Part shown: in pieces, positions 6,511 to 13,975 of the stretch
How positions within the stretch are numbered: the stretch's first letter is position 1
How the letters are laid out: the number at the start of each line of letters is the position of its first letter
IMG/VR virus record: IMGVR_UViG_3300046330_000173
Coordinates: 1 to 34,514 of that record
From: a virus
Reading direction: 5' to 3' (one strand)
DNA length: 34,514 bases
Program-made: the position numbers and the translations under genes
Notes under the pieces: model-generated
What the model saw: only the letters and a program-made list of their open reading frames with translations
Database searches by the model: none
Told to the model about the DNA's origin: nothing

Positions 6511-7104
6511 ATGAATTACTTTAAATCTTTACCTAAAATTTTAATTATAGATGGCAATACATCAATAGTTGCCACAAATTTAATGGCTCGTGCCAGTATT
6601 ATTGCTGATCTGTTAAAGAATCCGTTGTTGCTTTATTCATATGATATACAAGATACGGATACACCAGAAATTATTGCACACAAATATTATGGTGATGTTG
6701 AACGATATTGGTTGGTCATGTTTGCAAACCAATTATTAGATCCACAATGGGATTGGCCAATGAATGGTCGAGTATTTTCTGACTTTTTGGATAAAAAATA
6801 TACACCAGAAACTTTGGTTGATGCACATCACTATGAAAAGATTATTACACAAACAGATTCTGGTACCAATACAGTAACTACCGAAACAATTATAATAGAT
6901 TCTAACACATATTCAAGTTTAACACCTTCCATCACATCATATACTTTACCAACGGGTATTGTAACCGTTGATGTATCCAAACGCATTGTTGACAACTATA
7001 CATATGAAGTCGAAACAAACGAATCAAAACGTAATATTAAATTATTAAACAAGGTATATGCATCACAGATGGAAGATCAGTTAAACACATTGATGAGAAA
7101 ATAA
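6511..7104 (+). CDS. 53: gp53-like baseplate wedge protein
   Basis: The 197-aa product has the length of T4 gp53 (196 aa), which clamps wedges around the hub. The N-terminal third contains the LysM-like signature YDIQDTDTPEIIAHKYYGD followed by ERYWLVMFANQLLDPQWDWP, which is diagnostic of the family. The central part (about 110-150) is Thr/Ser-rich, and the C-terminal NIKLLNKVYASQMEDQL helix ends the protein. The frame is open further upstream into gp48, but ATG 6511 comes right after the gp48 stop and leads straight into the expected N-terminus. In T4 gene 53 adjoins gene 5; here a gp27-like gene lies between 53 and the gp5 pieces. Confidence 0.87.
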   Translation: MNYFKSLPKILIIDGNTSIVATNLMARASIIADLLKNPLLLYSYDIQDTDTPEIIAHKYYGDVERYWLVMFANQLLDPQWDWPMNGRVFSDFLDKKYTPETLVDAHHYEKIITQTDSGTNTVTTETIIIDSNTYSSLTPSITSYTLPTGIVTVDVSKRIVDNYTYEVETNESKRNIKLLNKVYASQMEDQLNTLMRK

Positions 7105-7105
7105 T

Positions 7106-8479
7106 ATGAGTGACAATGCAAACTCACCAAGTGAAAAATATTTTAATGCACAAGACGCAAGTGTAGATAAATTAAAAATAACCACAGCAAGTGGACAAGT
7201 AATTGATGTAAAATATCTTTTAATTGAATTGTCATATTATGAAGATATTTACAATTTTGTGACTTCAGGATATATGTTATTGAGAGATGCTGTTGGTCTA
7301 ATCGAAAAATACCAATTAACCGGCAGAGAAACTGTTGAATTGAGTTTTGGTAAAGTTTCTGATATCAATAGAAAATCACAAACATTCCGACTTTATTCAA
7401 TACCAACGAAGAATCCAGTTGGTAATCTGACTAGTGAATTTATAAAATTGCATTTTTGTTCTGAAGAATTACTGTTGTCTGAACAAACCAAAGTCACTCA
7501 AGCATTTCGTGGCACCAAAATATCAGACATTATTCGAAGTGTATTGGTAAATAATTTAAAAGTGGACGCAAAAATTAAACCACTCATTATTCAAGACACA
7601 ACAGGTGTGTATGATTTTAATATACCAACAATAAATCCACTAGAAACAATCAGTTGGTTGTCCACATATGCAAGACCAGCGGCAAATGGACTCATTGGTG
7701 CAGATATGTTGTTTTTTGAAACAAAGAATGGTTTCAATTTCAAGTCATTAGGTACGTTGTATTCTGAACCCATCTATAAGACATATAAATATCAGTTGCA
7801 AAATATTGTTGATATTGATGACCCAGCATCTCAGAGTGTTGTATCAATATTAGACTATGAATTTATAAGAACATTTGATAATTTGAATGATATATCATCA
7901 GGTACTTTTTCAAATAGACTAATTTCTATTGATCCACTGACAAGAACAAGAACAGTTACAGATTTTGATTACTCGAAATACAAAGGTGCATCATTAAATG
8001 AGGGTAGTGTTTTAAATACCAATCAAAATAGATTGGGCAAGACACAGAGCCAATCATATGAAGGCACACTAAAATTAGCAGTTGGTAATTCAAATCAAAC
8101 CACAAATAAAAACATAGAATCCGGTACAATAAAACCTGGTTCAGTAGGCAAAGACATTTTTATCGAAACATTTGTACCAAACAGAACATCACAAATATCT
8201 CTAGCAAACCACACACTAGTCAAGATTAAGATACCAGGTGATGCCGGTATTACTGCTGGGCGAACAGTCGATTTTAATTTACAATCAATTGCCAATAGTG
8301 GAACAGGACAATTAGATCAACTATATTCAGGTAAATATTTGGTAACTGCTGTGCGACACATATTGCAATCACAAGGTGTTTTTCAAACCGTGTTAGAATT
8401 AGCAAAAGATAGTACACCAGTACAAGTAGGTTCATTCAAATATAATGATGGAGTACCACAACAAGGAACATTTGCATGA
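7106..8479 (+). CDS. 27: gp27-like baseplate hub protein
   Basis: This 457-aa protein has the plan of hub proteins such as T4 gp27 (391 aa) and VgrG N-domains. There is a beta-rich start (LKITTASGQVIDVKYLLIEL), a barrel segment ending in HFCSEELLLSEQ, a helical GTKISDIIRSVL linker and a DFNIPTINPLETISWLSTYA block, which matches the IPWTSTFENYLSYV region of gp27. The C-terminal barrel has GDAGITAGRTVDFNLQ and SGKYLVTAVRHIL. It would form the trimeric ring that carries the gp5 spike. The TAA T ATG junction with gp53 and the 4-bp ATGA overlap with the gp5 OB gene support one operon. Sequence identity to T4 gp27 is low by eye, so the call rests on layout and context. Confidence 0.72.
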   Translation: MSDNANSPSEKYFNAQDASVDKLKITTASGQVIDVKYLLIELSYYEDIYNFVTSGYMLLRDAVGLIEKYQLTGRETVELSFGKVSDINRKSQTFRLYSIPTKNPVGNLTSEFIKLHFCSEELLLSEQTKVTQAFRGTKISDIIRSVLVNNLKVDAKIKPLIIQDTTGVYDFNIPTINPLETISWLSTYARPAANGLIGADMLFFETKNGFNFKSLGTLYSEPIYKTYKYQLQNIVDIDDPASQSVVSILDYEFIRTFDNLNDISSGTFSNRLISIDPLTRTRTVTDFDYSKYKGASLNEGSVLNTNQNRLGKTQSQSYEGTLKLAVGNSNQTTNKNIESGTIKPGSVGKDIFIETFVPNRTSQISLANHTLVKIKIPGDAGITAGRTVDFNLQSIANSGTGQLDQLYSGKYLVTAVRHILQSQGVFQTVLELAKDSTPVQVGSFKYNDGVPQQGTFA

Positions 8480-8796
8480 TGAATAATTTTTTAGGTAAAG
8501 ATAACTTTATCTGGTGGGTAGGTTCAATTGAAGATAGAATGGATCCATTAGGTCTTGGTCGATGTAAAGTTCGTATATTTGGATGGTATGATGATGGTAA
8601 TCCAGATTCAATATCAAAAATAAAAACAGTTGATCTGCCATGGGCGTTGCCTTTACTTCCATTGAACAATTCGAGATCATTTTCTGCACCAGAAATTGGT
8701 GATTGGGTTATGGGTTTCTTTTTTGACGGTGAAGCAGGTCAATTTCCAGTGATGATGGGTGTTTTACCTGGTTTTACTGCACCAAAGACACAATAA
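8476..8796 (+). CDS. 5: gp5 N-terminal OB-fold domain as a separate gene
   Basis: The 106-aa product matches only the OB-fold domain of T4 gp5. FIWWVGSIEDRMDPLGLGR (residues 11-29) parallels the start of T4 gp5, followed by KVRIFGWY, TVDLPWALPLLPL and a DWVMGFFFDGEAGQFPVMMG block with PxxGVLPG. In T4 this domain is fused to a lysozyme domain and then a beta-helix; here the gene stops after the OB fold. AAGGAA at 8463-8468 fits ATG 8476, which overlaps the gp27-like stop. The OB domain sits on the hub ring and probably connects it to the spike encoded at 9724-10572. The absence of the lysozyme part is clear from the stop and the unrelated next gene. Confidence 0.85.
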   Translation: MMNNFLGKDNFIWWVGSIEDRMDPLGLGRCKVRIFGWYDDGNPDSISKIKTVDLPWALPLLPLNNSRSFSAPEIGDWVMGFFFDGEAGQFPVMMGVLPGFTAPKTQ

Positions 8797-8805
8797 GGAT
8801 TCAAA

Positions 8806-9711
8806 ATGACAAATGAAACATCGGTCAATTTAGGTAGTTTTGGTTCATTAAATTTCACAGTTAAAGAGAATTTACCACCAAATTCACCGTTTGGTACTTT
8901 GTTGAACAAAGTTGGTGTTCAAACAACACCTCCATTAGCACGAGGTTATGTAACAAACTCTGCTATCGATTTACTCAATGGCAATCTGGCACATGTATGT
9001 GACTTTAAATTTATTGTAAATTTTGACATAATGGGTTCATTAGGATTAATTAACCCTATCGATGCATTACAAAAAGCCATTCGTAATGCAAAATTAGCCG
9101 CTGCATCTAGATTGCGTTTGTTATTACAAGATGTAATTGCAGCATTTCGTGCAGCTGCTGATGCCATTACACAAGCAATGTCTTTGGACCCAAGTGGAAC
9201 TCTTTCCTTCTATTGGTCACAAGGCAAAGATATCATATCAAAAATTAATGACGTTATAGAATTTATTGCAGAGAAGGTCGAATTGGTATTAACAGAAGTA
9301 TTTTTTGCAAAAATGATCTTGGAACTGATTGAGTGGATTAAAAGTCTACCTGAAAAAGTTAAGAATTTGTTACTATCTTGTTTAAATAATTTTACCAGTT
9401 CAATAAAACAATTAGCCTCCTCATTAAAATCTATACCAGATCAAATTGTTAACCTAACAACATCACAGATTCAGGCGATTGCAAATGAATTTACTGCAAT
9501 ATCTCAAACTACTGTTGACGATTTAACGAGTAGTCAAGGCACAAATACACCACAAGTGATTAGTGAAATATTTAATTCACCTGGCAGTACGGCAACAAAC
9601 ACACCAAGTATTGTTACTGCTGTGCAAGATTTTATAACTACAAATGTGCCTTCAACTGAAAAGATTGAAGGTCAAAAATTTCCGACAGTCAGTGGAAGCA
9701 ATTCACCTTAA
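8806..9711 (+). CDS. Unknown helical structural protein between the two gp5 pieces
   Basis: I do not recognise the family of this 301-aa protein. Residues 1-75 are mixed, with NLPPNSPFGTLL-like Pro/Gly content and HVCDFKFIVNFDIMG. Residues about 80-215 are strongly helical and amphipathic (LQKAIRNAKLAAASRLRLLL, INDVIEFIAEKVELVLTEV, ELIEWIKSLPEKVKNLLLSC). The C-terminal 80 residues are Ser/Thr/Asn-rich and likely flexible. AAGGA precedes the ATG by a normal distance. It sits exactly where T4 has the lysozyme domain of gp5, so it could be a hub component or a chaperone that pairs the OB and spike proteins. No lysozyme motif is visible. Role is inferred from location only. Confidence 0.7.
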   Translation: MTNETSVNLGSFGSLNFTVKENLPPNSPFGTLLNKVGVQTTPPLARGYVTNSAIDLLNGNLAHVCDFKFIVNFDIMGSLGLINPIDALQKAIRNAKLAAASRLRLLLQDVIAAFRAAADAITQAMSLDPSGTLSFYWSQGKDIISKINDVIEFIAEKVELVLTEVFFAKMILELIEWIKSLPEKVKNLLLSCLNNFTSSIKQLASSLKSIPDQIVNLTTSQIQAIANEFTAISQTTVDDLTSSQGTNTPQVISEIFNSPGSTATNTPSIVTAVQDFITTNVPSTEKIEGQKFPTVSGSNSP

Positions 9712-9723
9712 TAGGATTACATA

Positions 9724-10572
9724 ATGTCATTACCAAAACCAGACTTTGTGACAGCATGGACAGAACCAGTATCTGCTGCAAATACAGATTATCAACCTGT
9801 ATATCCATATAATAATGTCACACAAACTAAAGGTGGTCACTCATTTGAAATGGATGACACACCAACACGAGAACGCATTCGACTGCAACATGGTAAAGGA
9901 ACGTTTCTTGAGATGCATCCTACAGGTGATGAAGTACACAAGATCATCGGCGACGGTTATCACATCACATTGGGTGACCACAATATTGCAATTGGTGTTG
10001 ATGATGGCAATTTGGCAAAAAAATTAAACATTACTGTTTATGGTGACGCATATTTTTGGGTGCAAGGTAATAAAATTGAACAAGTTGATGGTAATGTAGA
10101 ACAACACGTTAAAGGCAATTACACACAAACTGTTGAAGGCATGATTACAACCACATCATTTGGCAATATGAAAATTAATGCCGGCGGTGCATTATTGGGA
10201 AAATTAACAATTAATACAGCAAATGAAGTCAGACTCAATTCTGACCTAAATGTGAGTGGTGCATTACATGCAAAAGGAATTGTATCAGACAATCGAGTTG
10301 ATGCTGGTTTAGGTATGAGTGCAGGTATAGCAGGATTTGTAACACAAACTGGTGGAGTTTCAGTTGGTATTCCTGTTGCAGTACCTGGTCAAATTGTTGC
10401 TGCAGGTTCAATCACTTCATTTACTAGTGTTAATGCTCCTTTAGGTAACTTTGGTATATCATCATCTATATTGGCATTTGACATTGTAAATCAATTGTTG
10501 CGTAGAGTGCATATTCATGTGGCACCAGAAGGACCTACATCTCCACCAGTAACTAATGAAGTATCAGCTTAA
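9724..10572 (+). CDS. 5: gp5-like C-terminal beta-helix spike with HxH tip
   Basis: The 282-aa product is the needle part of T4 gp5. VTAWTEP (residues 9-15), then YPYNNVTQTKGGHSFEMDDT (27-46), PTRERIRLQHGKGTFLEMHP and VHKIIGDGYHITLGD parallel the region after the lysozyme in T4 gp5. Short valine/glycine repeats (VDGNVEQHVKGNYTQTVEGM) build the triple-stranded beta-helix. Near the C-terminus RRVHIHVAPEGPTSPP has an HxH (H263, H265), like the iron-binding apex of P2 gpV-type spikes. That would make a self-tipped spike. AGGA lies 6-9 nt before ATG. With the OB gene at 8476 this completes gp5 as two polypeptides without a lysozyme. Confidence 0.86.
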   Translation: MSLPKPDFVTAWTEPVSAANTDYQPVYPYNNVTQTKGGHSFEMDDTPTRERIRLQHGKGTFLEMHPTGDEVHKIIGDGYHITLGDHNIAIGVDDGNLAKKLNITVYGDAYFWVQGNKIEQVDGNVEQHVKGNYTQTVEGMITTTSFGNMKINAGGALLGKLTINTANEVRLNSDLNVSGALHAKGIVSDNRVDAGLGMSAGIAGFVTQTGGVSVGIPVAVPGQIVAAGSITSFTSVNAPLGNFGISSSILAFDIVNQLLRRVHIHVAPEGPTSPPVTNEVSA

Positions 10573-10580
10573 GGAATATT

Positions 10581-11411
10581 ATGAGTTCGAGTATATACGC
10601 GAGATTAAATTACAGTTTTCCAGATCCATCAGCAAATACAGTAATACAAGCTTTGTCTCCTGAAGTATTGGTGCAGATGAATGCTACACCACAGTTCATG
10701 AACGCATGGCAACAAGAAGATGTTGCTACAGGCAATACATCTGGTTATTATGTTAATCCTATGACCACTGTGATTGCAAATATAAAATTGGCAGCAAATA
10801 ATTTGTTGAGTAGTGGTCAAGCCACAGGCACGACAAATGCAATTACAACACTAATATCATCAGCATACACCGATGCACAAGACATTTTTGAAAATACTGC
10901 TGATGGATTTTTATATCATACAAATAGACTATCAAATGTAATTCCTGCGGATCAAAATATTACAGAGCCACATTTTGAAACAGCAATGGGTATTGGTAAA
11001 ATGATGATGTATTTTACAAATCAATCCGATAATATACAAAATAACTCACCAATATTAGGCAGTTTTACCAGTCTGTTCATCGAAGATACTTTATCTGCCT
11101 ATGCAAATACATCAAACACCCAATCAAATTTGTATGCCAATACTGTGACATTCATACCGATGGCTGGAACATATACATCCAACATCAGTCTGGCCAATGC
11201 ACAGTCTTTGGCAAATGCGTATTACAACCTGAATATCACGATGAAAAACTTCAGAAATCAAGATAATGTGTTTTTTCAAAATTCATCTTTGGTTTTGAAT
11301 GATTTCAACAAAGTTAACCAGTTCTCTACAATGGGTCAAACTGAATCAGATTTGATTCAAAATTACATTGGATCACCTAAATTGTTATCCAGATTAAATG
11401 CAAACACATAA
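10581..11411 (+). CDS. Unknown structural protein in the hub/wedge operon
   Basis: This 276-aa protein is not recognised. It is Asn/Thr/Ala-rich, with helical stretches (ANIKLAANNLL, ETAMGIGKMMMYF, ANAQSLANAYYNLNITMKNF) and no signal peptide, membrane segment or enzymatic motif that I can see. AAGGA precedes the ATG by 6 nt, 8 bp after the spike gene. It is the last gene of the hub group before an 88-bp gap and the gp25 gene. Position suggests a virion or baseplate-assembly protein of T4-like phages of this type; no T4 counterpart is evident. Confidence 0.7.
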   Translation: MSSSIYARLNYSFPDPSANTVIQALSPEVLVQMNATPQFMNAWQQEDVATGNTSGYYVNPMTTVIANIKLAANNLLSSGQATGTTNAITTLISSAYTDAQDIFENTADGFLYHTNRLSNVIPADQNITEPHFETAMGIGKMMMYFTNQSDNIQNNSPILGSFTSLFIEDTLSAYANTSNTQSNLYANTVTFIPMAGTYTSNISLANAQSLANAYYNLNITMKNFRNQDNVFFQNSSLVLNDFNKVNQFSTMGQTESDLIQNYIGSPKLLSRLNANT

Positions 11412-11499
11412 AATTCGAAAATTTACGCTCCGGCCCAAGAATTTTCTCCACGACTTTCAAAAGTCCAAAAAAGCGTTTTACTCCTACGATAAATAAACA
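11412..11499 (+). promoter_or_regulatory. 88-bp intergenic region with late-promoter motif before gp25
   Basis: This is one of the largest gaps in the window. It holds a weak palindrome (GACTTTCAAAAGTC, 11452-11465) without a U-tract and ends with GATAAATA at 11488-11495, 4 nt before the gp25 ATG. No Shine-Dalgarno is seen. T4-type spacing would place the transcript start on the start codon, giving a leaderless mRNA. Confidence 0.5.
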
Positions 11500-11892
11500 A
11501 TGGCAAATGTAACCAAAATATACTCAGACATAGACTTCACCTTCATAAAAAAACCTGTGACGGCGGATGTTGCACTCAGTTATGATGCACAAGCTGTTAT
11601 TCGGTCAATACGAAATCTAATATTGTCAAAACACTATGAGAGACTCTGGAATCCAGATTTAGGTTCAAATGTTGATGCTTTATTATTCGAGTTAATAACA
11701 CCTATGACAGCAAAGAACTTAGAAAGTGAAATTAAAGCAATCATCAATAACTATGAACCTAGAGCAACATTAAAAGAAATAACAGTGTCTCCGATGCCAG
11801 ACAAGAATGCATACAACATATTTTTAAGTTTCTTTTTAGAAAATGCAACATTACCAACAACAGTAACACTTCTTTTAGAGAGAAATAGATAA
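11500..11892 (+). CDS. 25: gp25 baseplate wedge protein
   Basis: The 130-aa product matches T4 gp25 (132 aa), the lysozyme-related sheath-initiator wedge protein found in all contractile systems. The start MANVTKIYSDID nearly equals T4 MANINKLYSDID, so the ATG is certain. Further blocks are VIRSIRNLILSKHYERLWNP, LFELITPMTAKNLE and NNYEPRATLKEI, with the conserved EPR. It anchors the first sheath ring to gp6/gp53. The gene follows the 88-bp gap with a late-promoter-like motif, and the next gene starts one base after its stop. No Shine-Dalgarno precedes it. Confidence 0.93.
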   Translation: MANVTKIYSDIDFTFIKKPVTADVALSYDAQAVIRSIRNLILSKHYERLWNPDLGSNVDALLFELITPMTAKNLESEIKAIINNYEPRATLKEITVSPMPDKNAYNIFLSFFLENATLPTTVTLLLERNR

Positions 11893-11893
11893 A

Positions 11894-13975
11894 ATGGCTG
11901 GTGCTAATTCACAATTACAAATAACTGATCTTGATTTTAATACAATCAAGAAAAATCTAACTGACTTTTTAAAATCTCAAGACACTTTAAAGGATTATAA
12001 CTACGAAGGTTCTGCTTTGTCTGTATTGTTGGATGTTATGGCATACAATACACAATACAACGCCTTCTATTTGAACATGGTTGCTAATGAAATGTTCTTG
12101 GATAGTGCAATTCAAAGAAATTCGGTAGTATCTCAAGCAAAACTACTGAATTATACACCTAAATCCGCACTTGCACCAGAAGCCAAACTCAATTTAATAG
12201 TCAATCAAGTTGTTGATTCTTCATTAACGTTACCCAAATTCACCACATTCATGTCGGAAGCAATTGATGGTGTGAACTATAATTTTGTAACAACAGATGA
12301 GACAACGGTAAATGTTATCAATAATGTTGCAACGTTTAGTGATATCACAATTAAACAAGGAACACCAACATCTATAGCATACACTGTGGATTCTATTTCG
12401 AATCCAAAATTTACATTTAAAATACCAAACACTAATGTCGATACAACTTCTTTGCAAGTTATTGTACAGACATCCACTCCCACTACACACGAAGATGTAT
12501 ATGCACCTGCAACAGATTACCTGACTTTAGATAAAAATTCGTTAGTATATTTCTTACAAGAAGGATTAAACGGATTCTTTGAAATCTTTTTTGGTGATGA
12601 CACTTTAGGTAAAAAATTAACTGATGGTGATGTAGTAAAGATTTCTTATATCTTAACCGAAGGTGTAGCTGCAGCTGGCGCAAACAATTTTGTATTGATG
12701 AACTCTTTAAGTGGTTATTCGAATACTGCAATTTCACCTTTATCGGCTGCAACAGATGGATCAGCAAGAGAATCAATTTCTTCTATCAAATTCCAAGCAC
12801 CTAAATCATATTCAGCACAGAACCGTGCGGTATCTAAAGAAGATTATATTACTGCGATTCAACAAAATAAATTAGGGTATGCATTTGATGCAGTCAGTGT
12901 ATGGGGTGGCCAAGAGAATGATCCTCCTGTATATGGTCAAGTATTTGTTTCATTAAAACCTGCCGGTGCATTTGCGTTAACTGCAACGCAAAAAACTAGA
13001 CTATTGCAAGAAGTTATTCGTCCTATTTCGGTGCTGACTGTTGAACCAACTATTGTTGATCCTGATTACACATATGTACAAATTAATGCAAATGTGTTAT
13101 ATGATCCTAAAAAAACATCATTAACATCAGGACAAATACGAGAACAAGTTAAGGCAGCAATCAATAGTTACGCTTCTACATCATTAAATACATTCAATTC
13201 GACATTTCAATCAACAAGTTTTAGTGAAGCAATCAGTGCAGTAAGTCCTGCAATCATCACAAATGAACTATCGATTCAATTGCAGAAAAAGTTCTTCCCT
13301 AATCTATCAACACCAACAACATACAAGTTCTACTATGGTGCAGAGTTAAAAAAGGGTATGTTTCAAAGTGGCATCAACAGTTCACCTTCTGTTTCATTCA
13401 GAGATCCTACAAACTTAACCAATACAATTGCAGGCATTTTTATTGAAGAAGTTCCATCATCGAGTGGTGGTGTTGAATCTATTTCAATATTAAATCCGGG
13501 TTTTGGTTACCAGTCATCACCAACCGTAACCATCTTGGGTGACGGTACAGGTGCGACAGCACAAGCAACTATAAATGCTAACGGAACAATAAAAGAAATC
13601 ACCATATTGACTCCTGGTACAGGATACACCAGTGCAATTGCAACAATCACACCTGCAACGAATGATACAACTGGACAATTAGGTGCAGTTATTGTCAACC
13701 TAGAAGGTCGTTATGGTACATTAAGAACTTTCTATAACAATACACAGAATGTCAAAACCATATTTAATCCAAACATTGGAACAGTTGATTATAAAACAGG
13801 TTTGGTGACACTGAATTCGTTTGGACCACTTGATGTTGACAATCCATTAGGACAATTAACCTTGTCTGTTAATCCAATAACAACTATTGTTTCATCATCT
13901 TTCAGTAGAATTATTACTGTTGATCCTTTTGACGCAAATGCTGTTGTTGTTAATGTTAGAGCAAAAACCGCATGA
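11894..13975 (+). CDS. 6: gp6 baseplate wedge protein (baseplate J-like) with GxGY insert
   Basis: At 693 aa this is close to T4 gp6 (660 aa), the wedge protein that forms the iris-like ring of the baseplate. The N-terminal ITDLDFNTIKKNLTDFLKSQ, SALSVLLDVMAYNTQYNAFY and NEMFLDSAIQRNSVVSQAKL blocks are typical of the J-like family, as is NRAVSKEDYITAIQQ in the middle. Residues about 527-595 are a beta insert with two GxGY motifs (LNPGFGYQSSPTVTILGDGT and LTPGTGYTSA), a module that also appears in three other proteins here. The stop overlaps the next ATG as ATGA, so translation is likely coupled. Confidence 0.88.
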   Translation: MAGANSQLQITDLDFNTIKKNLTDFLKSQDTLKDYNYEGSALSVLLDVMAYNTQYNAFYLNMVANEMFLDSAIQRNSVVSQAKLLNYTPKSALAPEAKLNLIVNQVVDSSLTLPKFTTFMSEAIDGVNYNFVTTDETTVNVINNVATFSDITIKQGTPTSIAYTVDSISNPKFTFKIPNTNVDTTSLQVIVQTSTPTTHEDVYAPATDYLTLDKNSLVYFLQEGLNGFFEIFFGDDTLGKKLTDGDVVKISYILTEGVAAAGANNFVLMNSLSGYSNTAISPLSAATDGSARESISSIKFQAPKSYSAQNRAVSKEDYITAIQQNKLGYAFDAVSVWGGQENDPPVYGQVFVSLKPAGAFALTATQKTRLLQEVIRPISVLTVEPTIVDPDYTYVQINANVLYDPKKTSLTSGQIREQVKAAINSYASTSLNTFNSTFQSTSFSEAISAVSPAIITNELSIQLQKKFFPNLSTPTTYKFYYGAELKKGMFQSGINSSPSVSFRDPTNLTNTIAGIFIEEVPSSSGGVESISILNPGFGYQSSPTVTILGDGTGATAQATINANGTIKEITILTPGTGYTSAIATITPATNDTTGQLGAVIVNLEGRYGTLRTFYNNTQNVKTIFNPNIGTVDYKTGLVTLNSFGPLDVDNPLGQLTLSVNPITTIVSSSFSRIITVDPFDANAVVVNVRAKTA

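Noticed and set aside
11452-11465. Palindrome before gp25 as a terminator
   Set aside because: Stem is short, loop is minimal and no T-run follows.
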